Source of the DNA: Halioglobus sp.
Lineage (GTDB): Bacteria; Pseudomonadota; Gammaproteobacteria; Pseudomonadales; Halieaceae
DNA length: 55,031 nucleotides
Assembly: GCA_020443325.1 (NCBI GenBank)
Contig: JAGRIK010000080.1
Coordinates: forward strand, 1-55,031
Direction: 5' to 3'
In this document: one piece after another, positions 16,346 to 22,002 of the stretch
How positions within the stretch are numbered: position 1 is the stretch's first letter
Layout: each line of letters begins with the position of its first letter
Translations under genes and position numbers: made by a program
Notes under the pieces: model-generated
What the model saw: only the letters and a program-made list of their open reading frames with translations
The model's database searches: none
What the model was told of the DNA's origin: nothing

Positions 16346-16443
16346 ATCAACCGAAAAGCTACCTTCGACGCAAATATTGGACGCTATAAATAAGTGATCG
16401 AGCCTACGCTTCAAGAGCGCACAAGACTCGCTAGAGTGGCACC

Positions 16444-16755
16444 TTGGTCGATGCTTGGCATTGTCACATTTGGTTTGTATCGTCAAGTTTCGGCCTTACA
16501 GTCGGGGCCACTACTTCTATATTTCTCATGGTCGGGGCGACGTTCTTTTTCCCAAAATCCGGTGTAGCGGCATCGAAAGCTTACAAGGTGTTGTTCGTTT
16601 CGGTTATGGCATTGTGTTTTGTCGCCATAGCAACTCTACTGCCTTTAGTATCTGGGTCCTACGAATTCGCGGTATGGTTGTTGCTCTACGTTGCAGCAGT
16701 TGGCGCCATAGAGGTTGCCGGTATGTTGCTGGAGTATCGCGAAGATGGGGCCTGA
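16444..16755 (+). CDS. Small membrane protein, uncertain start or frameshifted
   Basis: A 103-aa reading from TTG; the first ATG is at 16528. Three hydrophobic segments are seen (ATTSIFLMVGATFFF, VLFVSVMALCFVAIATLLPL, FAVWLLLYVAAVGAIEVAGML). Another frame upstream (GTG at 16394) encodes a plausible N-terminus ending near 16500 (ERTRLARVAPWSMLGIVTF), so the gene may carry a frameshift. The cassette limits are well defined by GTTATGG/CCATAAC. Confidence 0.5.
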   Translation: MVDAWHCHIWFVSSSFGLTVGATTSIFLMVGATFFFPKSGVAASKAYKVLFVSVMALCFVAIATLLPLVSGSYEFAVWLLLYVAAVGAIEVAGMLLEYREDGA

Positions 16756-16763
16756 GTAATGCA

Positions 16764-16820
16764 CCATAACAAGGGCGAACAAAGCGCGCTATTGCGCGTC
16801 CGTTGCCGCCAGCGTTGCGT
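16764..16820 (+). other. attC site 10
   Basis: This 57-bp site runs from CCATAAC to GTTGCGT. The inverse core complements GTTATGG at 16339; the right core is a weak variant. Confidence 0.8.
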
Positions 16821-16832
16821 GAGTCGTACTTC

Positions 16833-17234
16833 ATGAACCGAGTATCAATTTGTTTCGTGATGTTCATGCTGTTAAGTTCGTGTGCGTTATTTACCCCGGA
16901 AATTTCAGAAGATCAGTCCTATGGTCTTGAATGTGAGTTAAAAACTGAGAAGCTGGATCTGAGTGTTGCGGTGTTGCCTTGGAAGGAATCGGAGCGCTGT
17001 GATGAAAAGTGTCTCATTCTTCCCGCAATAGTGTCAGGAGGCACCCCCGTTGTTTCAGGTAGCATAGTACTTACCAACAATACCCTTCATTGGCTAGAGT
17101 ACCAGGGAAAATGTAATTTAGGACTCGGTGAATATTTGACTAACCCTGATGGCAAAGAGATTGAAGTAATGACGCAGTCATGTGTCCTCGAGTGTGATCT
17201 AGAAACTGGGCAATGTGAATGTATGGAAGACTGA
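16833..17234 (+). CDS. Cysteine-rich lipoprotein (cassette)
   Basis: A 133-aa predicted lipoprotein. MNRVSICFVMFMLLSSC forms a signal peptide ending in lipobox LSSC. The mature part has paired cysteines (RCDEKC, SCVLECDLETGQCEC) that could form disulfides in the periplasm or outside. The ATG at 16833 is preferred to an upstream reading that begins inside the attC. Function unknown. Confidence 0.68.
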   Translation: MNRVSICFVMFMLLSSCALFTPEISEDQSYGLECELKTEKLDLSVAVLPWKESERCDEKCLILPAIVSGGTPVVSGSIVLTNNTLHWLEYQGKCNLGLGEYLTNPDGKEIEVMTQSCVLECDLETGQCECMED

Positions 17235-17243
17235 TGAGTTTGC

Positions 17244-17328
17244 ACAGAACAAATCCGGGCACGCCGCGCACTTCGCGCGCTGGACTCGCTACACAACGTT
17301 CCGCTCGCCCGCGCCGGCAGCATTATGG
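17244..17328 (+). other. attC site 11 (degenerate core)
   Basis: This 85-bp site runs from ACAGAAC to ATTATGG, where the first G of the core is A. The ACAGAAC does not complement the GTTGCGT at 16814, so mutation or cassette loss is implied. Confidence 0.68.
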
Positions 17329-17687
17329 GGCATAGCGACTTGAGTGCCATCCGAATGTATTGGGAAGAGCACTGGCGTGTAATTTCAGGATCCGCGCTGG
17401 TATTTTGCTTGGCGCTTGCGTTTGTGTCATATCAGGCCACTAACGTCCCCGTGGATAGTGGTACTACCACAACTGGCCAGGTCTTGGAGGTTGGTGTTTC
17501 TCATGGCTCAAGATTAGAACTGGCACATCCACTTGCTAGTGTTCGTCTAGAGTCTGGAGTGGTGGCTTATGTAGAGGTTCCTACTCAATTTGTCGTATCA
17601 AAGGGGCAGTACATTTATATTCAACGCTCTAACCAAGAGCACTCTGGTACGCAGTACGTCATGCGTGGGCTCGTGAATGACCAATAA
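17325..17687 (+). CDS. Hypothetical protein, one membrane helix plus beta domain
   Basis: A 120-aa protein. One membrane helix (VISGSALVFCLALAFVSYQ) near residues 19-37 is followed by a beta-rich extracytoplasmic-looking domain (TTTTGQVLEVGVSHGSRLEL...VVAYVEVPTQFVVSKGQYIYIQ) that resembles a small biotinyl-lipoyl or OB-like barrel in strand spacing. The start codon overlaps the attC core. Function unknown. Confidence 0.62.
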   Translation: MGHSDLSAIRMYWEEHWRVISGSALVFCLALAFVSYQATNVPVDSGTTTTGQVLEVGVSHGSRLELAHPLASVRLESGVVAYVEVPTQFVVSKGQYIYIQRSNQEHSGTQYVMRGLVNDQ

Positions 17688-17721
17688 CATGACGCGCCAG
17701 TGCACACTCTGGGCGTTAACT
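17682..17721 (+). other. attC remnant 12
   Basis: This 40-bp remnant runs from CAATAAC (one base inserted relative to CCATAAC) to GTTAACT, with most of the hairpin missing. It begins the decayed section of the array. Confidence 0.55.
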
Positions 17722-17741
17722 AGCGTCAAAGCGAGGTCAAT

Positions 17742-17798
17742 ATGAAATGGGAAGCTATCGGGGCGATAGGCGAGATTATCGGAGCGGCTGCGAAGTAG
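17742..17798 (+). pseudogene. Truncated third copy of the membrane-anchored orphan family
   Basis: The peptide MKWEAIGAIGEIIGAAAK followed by a stop matches the first 18 residues of cassette 3 (MNWNAVGAISETIGVIAV) in pattern. It has its own GAGG ribosome site. The remainder of the gene is gone and the sequence joins a toxin-gene fragment. This is a deletion scar joining two former cassettes. Confidence 0.65.
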
Positions 17799-17810
17799 AA
17801 TTATGAATGA

Positions 17811-17932
17811 AGGAAGCACTGGTCTCCAATAATTACCTATCGCTTGGAAGAGATTCGAATTATCTCAGTCAGGCGGTCTCGCGAGCTAGAGGTGGCGCTT
17901 TATGAAAGCCAAGTCATTGGATAAGAAGTTTG
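17811..17932 (+). pseudogene. C-terminal fragment of a BrnT-type toxin
   Basis: The frame entered after a TGA at 17808 reads GKHW/RKHW...TYRLEEIRIISVRRSRELEVALYES and then stops. EIRIISVRRSR matches the C-terminal EIRIISARKAT strand-helix of BrnT toxins, as in the intact BrnT at 20230. The N-terminal half is missing, so no active toxin is made. It overlaps the start of the downstream antitoxin relic, the usual BrnT-BrnA arrangement. Confidence 0.6.
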
Positions 17933-18156
17933 ATCTGAATAAATCAGACCTCATCGAAGACCTTGATTTATCAACGTTGAAGCGGCCCAACCAGGCGCCC
18001 AAAAGAGTAAACGTAGATTTTCCTACATGGATGATCGAGTCTCTCGATAAATAAGCAAGTCGCCTTGGAGTCATGCGCCAATCAATCATAAAGGTTTGGC
18101 TAGCAGAACGTTTAGAGCAGTCGGCCATGAATAAGTCGGTGCAAGGGAAGGCGTAA
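17902..18156 (+). pseudogene. CopG/BrnA-type antitoxin gene broken by an in-frame TAA
   Basis: Read through, this encodes 84 residues (83 sense codons plus the internal stop position) of a ribbon-helix-helix antitoxin: RVNVDFPTWMIESLDK, then TAA at 18052-18054, then ASRLGVMRQSIIKVWLAERLE. Family members have a sense codon (usually Glu or Lys) at the stop position. Only a 50-aa product lacking the second helix pair would be made. Together with the toxin fragment it is a dead BrnT/BrnA module. Confidence 0.75.
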
Positions 18157-18206
18157 CCGCTGCCCATGCCCGAAGCGTTTACATTTCAATATTAGAGGTA
18201 TGAGCT

Positions 18207-18347
18207 TTGCCGATAAGGAAGACAAAAACACCGGAGGGAACCCATCAAACGCTCAAGAACATGAGCTATGAGAATGGTCTTGTCAGTTGGCAATATTATC
18301 TGCATCGCGAGGAATTCCACATGGGGATATGTCATGCCAGCATTTGA
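18207..18347 (+). CDS. Possible small ORF in the decayed stretch
   Basis: A 46-aa reading from TTG with a GAGG site 8 nt upstream: basic N-terminus, then LKNMSYENGLVSWQYYLHRE and a short end. It could be a fragment of another cassette gene. A GCGTAAC...GTTTACA pair at 18151-18183 just upstream looks like an attC scar. Very uncertain. Confidence 0.25.
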   Translation: MPIRKTKTPEGTHQTLKNMSYENGLVSWQYYLHREEFHMGICHASI

Positions 18348-18411
18348 GGAGCCAGTGGGCCTTCAGCGCCGGACGCTGACGTTGCGCCTGTGCAGCGGGC
18401 TTTATGAGTAA

Positions 18412-18915
18412 ATGAAAAAAGTCATCGCAATATGCCTATTTTGGCTTTCTCTAGCGACAGGAATAGTCGCAGGAATTGCTGTTTACGAATGGCTTTCGCA
18501 GTACATGCATCGAGGGTTTTCTGCACCACTGGGTATTTTGGTTTTTGTCGCAACACACTGGCTTCTTAGTGTTAAGGTATTTCTTCGCCCTTCAGAGAAG
18601 AGTACCCCCGTCTTGACGATCGGCGAGAATAAAATGAAGATTTCTTATCCAAGTGGGGAGTTCGACGAGATTGCGATTTTAGACATCACAAAAATTGAAA
18701 TTGTAACTACTGATGACGGGCCCTGGAATGAAGACCTTTGGTGGGTGTTTTCATCTAAGAATAGAGAAGAGCCTCTTTGCGTGCCACAACTGTCACTCGG
18801 TAATGAAAGAATATTTAATCTACTCGAATCACGGTTTACTTCTGTCGATATGAGGGCTATTCAGAAGGCAATGGGTTCAACCTCCAATGCCAAATTTGAG
18901 GTTTGGAGCTCATAA
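18412..18915 (+). CDS. Membrane-anchored protein with beta domain (immunity-like orphan)
   Basis: A 167-aa protein with two N-terminal membrane helices (ICLFWLSLATGIVAGIAVY and APLGILVFVATHWLLSVKVF). The soluble domain has IAILDITKIEIVTTDDGPWNEDLWWVF and ends AIQKAMGSTSNAKFEVW. The TTDxGP...D.xW element and the C-terminal AMGST.N..F.VW are, from memory, features of a widespread orphan family, but members I recall lack the membrane part. The 5' core CTTTATGAG at 18400 and CTCATAAG at 18909 are complementary over the CTCATAA part. Confidence 0.65.
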   Translation: MKKVIAICLFWLSLATGIVAGIAVYEWLSQYMHRGFSAPLGILVFVATHWLLSVKVFLRPSEKSTPVLTIGENKMKISYPSGEFDEIAILDITKIEIVTTDDGPWNEDLWWVFSSKNREEPLCVPQLSLGNERIFNLLESRFTSVDMRAIQKAMGSTSNAKFEVWSS

Positions 18916-18987
18916 GGCTAGGCAATGTGAGCATTTTACGTTGCGCTTCGCTACACTAAAAATGGTCGCCTGCTGGCGGCGTTACGT
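18909..18987 (+). other. attC site 13 (degenerate inverse core)
   Basis: The site runs from CTCATAAG to GTTACGT with central arms ATTTTA/TAAAAAT around TTGCGCTTCGC. The terminal bases of the inverse core are mutated. It overlaps the last codons of parE on the opposite strand. Confidence 0.65.
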
Positions 18988-19282
18988 CCCCGAGCTGTCG
19001 AGCTACGTCCATCCGCTTGTGGAGGATACGAACGACTTGAATTTCGGCTGTCGAAATCACCCGAAAGAATATTACATGGCTGCCTGTAGGAAACTTTCGA
19101 TATCCCTGTTTAATACAATCGCTGGAAATCCCAGTTTCAGGATTCCCTGCAAGAACAAGGAATGTGTCGTCGAACTGTTTAGAATAAATTCTGCGCTGCT
19201 CCTTACCCCATTTGCGTTGGGTATAGGTGGCAATGGATTTCAGGTCAGCCCTGGCTGCATTGGTAAGGGTATATGTCCCCAT
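18956..19282 (-). CDS. parE: ParE/RelE-superfamily toxin
   Basis: A 108-aa ParE-type toxin. Typical members open with a strand then AARADLKSIATYTQRKWG, and end with the strand pair HVIFFRVISTAEIQVVRILHKRMD, all present here. The last ten residues after VARQL come from attC sequence, so the natural end is extended by the cassette boundary. ParE proteins of this type commonly target DNA gyrase; that is inferred. It overlaps parD by one base (TAATG) and lies on the strand opposite to the other cassettes. Confidence 0.88.
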   Translation of the reverse strand: MGTYTLTNAARADLKSIATYTQRKWGKEQRRIYSKQFDDTFLVLAGNPETGISSDCIKQGYRKFPTGSHVIFFRVISTAEIQVVRILHKRMDVARQLGDVTPPAGDHF

Positions 19283-19521
19283 TAACCAAGCTCTTCATCG
19301 AGCTCGTGCATCAGCGCTTCGTAGCTGTATTCGGCTGTGCCGCTTTTTTCGCCCTCCTCGAGAAGCTGCCTGAGCACAGCAGTTTTGTTTTCGGTATCTT
19401 CAAAAAGGCGCAGCGCCGCTCTCACAACTTCGCTGGCCGAAGCATACCGCCCCTCAGTGATTTTCTGGGCAATAAAACCTTCAAAGTGCTCGCCCAAAGT
19501 GATGCTTGTATTCTTGGCCAT
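19282..19521 (-). CDS. parD: ParD-like antitoxin
   Basis: A 79-aa antitoxin. MAKNTSITLGEHFEGFIAQK and GRYASASEVVRAALRLFED form the ribbon-helix-helix DNA-binding domain; the acidic C-terminal tail (SYEALMHELDEEL) wraps the toxin. The ATG at 19521 is chosen over a longer reading because it gives the family start and has an AGGAG site. It is followed directly by parE. Autorepression through the inverted repeat upstream is expected for the family. Confidence 0.9.
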   Translation of the reverse strand: MAKNTSITLGEHFEGFIAQKITEGRYASASEVVRAALRLFEDTENKTAVLRQLLEEGEKSGTAEYSYEALMHELDEELG

Positions 19522-19534
19522 GACCTGCTCCTGT

Positions 19535-19565
19535 CGATACCAATAAATACCCAATTTTGGTATCG
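19535..19565 (-). promoter_or_regulatory. Inverted repeat upstream of parD (candidate operator)
   Basis: CGATACCA (19535-19542) and TGGTATCG (19558-19565) are perfect 8-bp inverted arms 15 bp apart, with a third related TACC/GGTA element inside. It lies 14 bp upstream of the parD start codon, where ParD-ParE complexes usually bind. Confidence 0.55.
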
Positions 19566-19568
19566 CGC

Positions 19569-19635
19569 TCGTGACAAGTCAAGGCAGCTTCGGCGCAGGA
19601 CGCCGTTTCCGGCGCCGAAGCTTGAGGCGTAAGTA
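19569..19635 (+). other. attC site 14 (degenerate cores)
   Basis: This 67-bp site has strong arms (GCTTCGGCGC/GCGCCGAAGC) but altered cores: TCGTGAC and GTAAGTA in place of RYYYAAC and GTTRRRY. The hairpin survives while both cores have decayed. Confidence 0.65.
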
Positions 19636-19828
19636 GGTGCTACTACGAATATGCATGCATGGAAAACTACAGAGTCGCTGCGGATAATCATGTCTCCTGT
19701 CGGTCTGCTTTGCTGGCGTTCTTACCAGGACGCTGCTTATAACCACAAAACGTTTCCGCGGAAACGTGCCTCATCAATTCTGGCCATCGCGTTGTCGGTA
19801 TTTTCTCGCCAAATTCAGCACCGCGCTC
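19636..19828. other. Cassette segment with no convincing gene; 18-bp palindrome
   Basis: This stretch between two attC sites has short readings on both strands but none with a good start, ribosome site and protein-like composition. It includes a perfect 18-bp palindrome, ACGTTTCCGCGGAAACGT (19750-19767). It may be a gene-less cassette, an RNA or regulatory cassette, or a decayed gene. Confidence 0.45.
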
Positions 19829-19886
19829 CATTAACAAGCACGGCCTTGGGACCGCTATACAGCGGCCCAAGCCGTAAGCGTTAAGT
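19829..19886 (+). other. attC site 15
   Basis: This 58-bp site runs from CATTAAC to GTTAAGT with arms GGCCTTGGGACCGCT/AGCGGCCCAAGCC around a TATAC tip. Confidence 0.85.
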
Positions 19887-19906
19887 GCCCATCGGAGTAA
19901 TCGACT

Positions 19907-20134
19907 ATGTGGCGTGATGGAAACACTAGTACTACGCAGATTGGATACACCAATAGGAATGATCAGAAGAATCATGGCACTAGAGGATTCAAAGGTACGG
20001 ACTACCGACAGTACTCTTACAAGCTTGAGTGCCTAAAGCCTGGCTGCGGCCATCAATACGGTGCTAATGGGACCGATATCTTTCATCGCAAATGTCCTCG
20101 GTGCCAAAATGGAGCAGAAGGCATTGAGTACTAA
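19907..20134 (+). CDS. Small zinc-ribbon-like protein (cassette)
   Basis: A 75-aa protein. The N-terminus MWRDGNTSTTQIGYTNRN is followed by a ribbon LECLKPGCGHQYGANGTDIFHRKCPRCQ with four cysteines suited to bind zinc. I recall close relatives as stand-alone orphans in many bacteria. It may bind nucleic acid or protein; unknown. It fills its cassette between attC sites 15 and 16. Confidence 0.75.
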   Translation: MWRDGNTSTTQIGYTNRNDQKNHGTRGFKGTDYRQYSYKLECLKPGCGHQYGANGTDIFHRKCPRCQNGAEGIEY

Positions 20135-20136
20135 TC

Positions 20137-20190
20137 ACATAACAAGTCAGGATTACGGCTTAACAGCCGCCGCAACCTGAAGCGTTAAGG
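20137..20190 (+). other. attC site 16
   Basis: This 54-bp site runs from ACATAAC to GTTAAGG. Its inverse core differs by one base from the complement of the upstream core (ACTTAAC expected). Confidence 0.85.
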
Positions 20191-20195
20191 CTCTA

Positions 20196-20230
20196 TTGAC
20201 TTTGCCACTATCGTACATACACTGTATGTA
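20196..20230 (+). promoter_or_regulatory. brnT promoter with overlapping operator
   Basis: TTGACT (20196-20201) and TACACT (20218-20223), spaced 16 bp, form a promoter. A perfect inverted repeat TACATAC-ACT-GTATGTA (20214-20230) covers the -10 box and touches the brnT start codon. BrnA-type antitoxins repress their own promoter, and this is the likely site. The cassette thus brings its own promoter. Confidence 0.7.
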
Positions 20231-20517
20231 TGATTAAATTCAGCTGGGTTGAAGCGAAGGCTAAATCCAATCTCAAGAAGCATGGAGTTTCTTTCGAGGA
20301 AGCTCAGTCCGTCTTCTACGATGACCTGGCAGTTCAGTTCTATGATCAGGATTCATCTGATGAGGAGCGCTTTCTATTGCTCGGAATGAGCAACCAGTCG
20401 CGAATCCTTATAGTAGTTCACTGCGAGCAAGGGGATGTCGGAGAAGAGCTAAGAATTATCTCTGCACGGAAAGCCACAAAGAACGAGAAACAGTATTATC
20501 AAGGTGGTTCATCATGA
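20230..20517 (+). CDS. brnT: BrnT family toxin
   Basis: A 95-aa RelE-like ribonuclease toxin. The signature opening W-x(2)-AKAKSNLKKHGVSFEEAQSVFYDDLA and the strand LRIISARKATKNEKQYY are both intact. BrnT is expected to cleave RNA and stop translation. The ATG is at the edge of the operator. The stop overlaps the antitoxin start (ATGA), giving coupled translation. Confidence 0.92.
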   Translation: MIKFSWVEAKAKSNLKKHGVSFEEAQSVFYDDLAVQFYDQDSSDEERFLLLGMSNQSRILIVVHCEQGDVGEELRIISARKATKNEKQYYQGGSS

Positions 20518-20732
20518 AGAAAGAATATGATTTGTCAAAAATGAAATCTCGGAAAAACCCCTATGCGTCAAAACTCAAAAAGCCGGTTACGATTCGACTT
20601 AGTGAGGATGTAATAGATTATTTTAAAGGAATGGCCGAAGAATCCGGTGTGCCTTATCAAAGCCTAATAAATTTGTATCTTCGTGATTGTGCAAGTCAGC
20701 ACCGCAAGGTCGACATCCAGTGGCAGCCTTAA
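20514..20732 (+). CDS. brnA: BrnA-type antitoxin
   Basis: A 72-aa antitoxin. A basic N-terminus (MKKEYDLSKMKSRKNPYASK) leads into the ribbon-helix-helix KPVTIRLSEDVIDYFKGMAEESGVPYQSLINLYLRDCA. It neutralises BrnT and acts as DNA-binding autorepressor. The start overlaps brnT by 4 bp, and the gene ends just inside the following attC. Confidence 0.9.
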   Translation: MKKEYDLSKMKSRKNPYASKLKKPVTIRLSEDVIDYFKGMAEESGVPYQSLINLYLRDCASQHRKVDIQWQP

Positions 20733-20792
20733 CAACGGGCAGCGCGCTCCCTTCGGTCGCCGGACAGCCGCACGTAGCCGTAAGCGTTACGG
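20727..20792 (+). other. attC site 17
   Basis: This 66-bp site runs from CCTTAAC to GTTACGG. The inverse core exactly complements GTTAAGG at 20184, so the brnTA cassette is intact. Confidence 0.9.
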
Positions 20793-20846
20793 CGCTCGCT
20801 GAAGCAGACATTCGACTGAAGTCACTACTCAAGGAAAGAGGCAACG

Positions 20847-21113
20847 ATGAAGAAGTTTTTAGCAGCACTATGTTTTGCACCTTGGCTGCTCCTCGGAATA
20901 GCTTATCAGTTGGACCCTCCTTCATCCCTTGGAGGACTCTTATGGTTACTCGGCATCCACGTGATATTCATCGGACTATTGATAATAGTCGCAAGAAAGG
21001 CCCGCTCATCTGAACAAGGTGTCTTTCTAGGTTACTCAGCATCTTTTTGGATTGCTGCTTCAGTATCGTGTTATGGATTGGGCGTGCTCACACCATTCCT
21101 AGCGGGAACGTAA
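20847..21113 (+). CDS. Small integral membrane protein (last clear cassette)
   Basis: An 88-aa protein with three hydrophobic helices: FLAALCFAPWLLLGIAYQL, LLWLLGIHVIFIGLLIIVA and FWIAASVSCYGLGVLTPFLA. GAAAGAGG precedes the ATG. The inverse core after it (ACGTAAC, 21108) matches six of seven bases of the complement of GTTACGG at 20786. Function unknown. Confidence 0.65.
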   Translation: MKKFLAALCFAPWLLLGIAYQLDPPSSLGGLLWLLGIHVIFIGLLIIVARKARSSEQGVFLGYSASFWIAASVSCYGLGVLTPFLAGT

Positions 21114-21228
21114 CCATCAAGCCAAGCAGGAGGGTACATGTTCGATCATGTAAAATTCGGTGTCCGCGATTACGCGGAAACTAAGAGCTTCTTCCTGAAG
21201 GCGCTCGCACCGTAGGGTGACGTTATGA
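21108..21228 (+). other. Broken attC and right edge of the array
   Basis: ACGTAAC (21108-21114) starts an attC, but the following sequence is not palindromic and instead holds a fragment of a VOC-family gene. The next GTT core-like word is GTTATGA (21222-21228), just before the DUF202 gene. A deletion or insertion has destroyed the site. Confidence 0.5.
21138..21215 (+). pseudogene. N-terminal fragment of a VOC (glyoxalase-like) protein
   Basis: A 25-aa reading, MFDHVKFGVRDYAETKSFFL then KALAP and TAG, matches the first strand-helix of VOC/glyoxalase proteins (typically xxDHVxxxVxDxxxSxxFYxxALxPLG). AGGAGGG lies upstream, so a real gene once started here. The rest has been lost. Confidence 0.6.
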
Positions 21229-21234
21229 AGACTT

Positions 21235-21489
21235 ATGACAAGTAATTCTGATACACGCGATAAACTGGCCCTGGAGCGCACACGCCTGGCAAACGAGCGC
21301 ACCTTTCTTGCATACGTGAGGACAGGGTTGTCGCTACTGGCGGCCTCGGCTGTATTGTTTCAGTTTTTTTCTTCACTGAACTCTTACATAGCGGTAGCGT
21401 GGGTTTTGGCGGTTTGTGGCATTGTTGTACTATGCGTGGGGTTCTTGCGTTTTAATACCGTAAGAAAAAAGCTCAATGATGGCATGTAG
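21235..21489 (+). CDS. DUF202 (YidH-like) membrane protein
   Basis: An 84-aa protein of the DUF202 family: LALERTRLANERTFLAYVRTGLSLL precedes two membrane helices. The LAxERTxLAxxRTxLAxxRT region is diagnostic. Function unknown. It starts 7 bp after the last core-like word and has chromosomal-type composition, so it may be the first flanking gene or a last cassette. Confidence 0.85.
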   Translation: MTSNSDTRDKLALERTRLANERTFLAYVRTGLSLLAASAVLFQFFSSLNSYIAVAWVLAVCGIVVLCVGFLRFNTVRKKLNDGM

Positions 21490-21575
21490 ATTACTGGGCC
21501 TTCAGAAGACACCAGGCATTATTAACAACAATGGGCACTAGACTCGCCTCCCGATCTTGAGGTCTTCGCGTTACC

Positions 21576-21908
21576 ATGATTAATCGCAGCGCCATAATAT
21601 TGCGCCCCGGCCCTCCGTTTATCGAATGGGCAAGCCAGCTCGACGATTCCGGTATCGTGCCTTCGTTCGAAGGAGAGCAGACCGTATACCTGGTGCCGGA
21701 TTTCGAAGACGACATGGAGGCCATGGAAATTCTCGCAGAAGGCTACGAAATGCTTTTCGAGGTACAGCTGGCCAGTTGGCACACCGACGAATCAGCCTGG
21801 CCCAGGAACCGGACATTCCAGATGTTTCGTGAGTGGTTTGTCATTGAACAGCATTCTCTCGTGATCGACTTGTGTGATTATCCATTACTAAACGATGACG
21901 ACGCATGA
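21576..21908 (+). CDS. Conserved hypothetical protein
   Basis: A 110-aa soluble acidic protein (RPGPPFIEWASQL, VYLVPDFEDDMEAMEILAEGY, MFREWFVIEQHSLVIDL). It resembles a small hypothetical family I recall from Pseudomonas-like bacteria, with no assigned function. Codon use and G+C match the chromosome, not the cassettes. Confidence 0.65.
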   Translation: MINRSAIILRPGPPFIEWASQLDDSGIVPSFEGEQTVYLVPDFEDDMEAMEILAEGYEMLFEVQLASWHTDESAWPRNRTFQMFREWFVIEQHSLVIDLCDYPLLNDDDA

Positions 21909-22002
21909 TGATGCCGCGGCACTATCGCACAACGAGTTGCACTGGACGCTACGCTGCTTTTAGCTCGCCTGAGCAAGCAGCGTTCCTGCCCGTCGTTTTG
22001 AA

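Larger units (their letters stand above)
10854..21228 (+). mobile_element. Integron gene-cassette array without integrase (CALIN type)
   Basis: The segment carries regularly spaced attC-like sites, each opening with an inverse core (RYYYAAC) and closing with a core (GTTRRRY), with imperfect palindromes between. In ten cassettes the 5' core and the R'' inverse core of the same cassette are exact reverse complements, e.g. GTTATGT (13762) with ACATAAC (14123), GTTAACG (14644) with CGTTAAC (15093) and GTTCTGT (15939) with ACAGAAC (16302). This is the signature of cassettes excised and inserted as circles. Base composition is AT-richer than the flanks. No tyrosine recombinase gene is present. The right edge is uncertain (21.1-21.23 kb). 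Confidence 0.92.

Noticed and set aside
18255-18410. 47-codon ORF ending just before the gene at 18412
   Set aside because: No ribosome site, unusual composition and it crosses the likely attC remnant; a different frame in the same place looks more protein-like but is also uncertain.
19273-19632. Plus-strand ORF of 119 aa over parD
   Set aside because: Antisense shadow of parD/parE, which have clear family signatures and ribosome sites on the minus strand.
19651-19975. ORFs on either strand running through attC 15
   Set aside because: Both run through the attC hairpin into neighbouring sequence, with no good ribosome site or recognised family.
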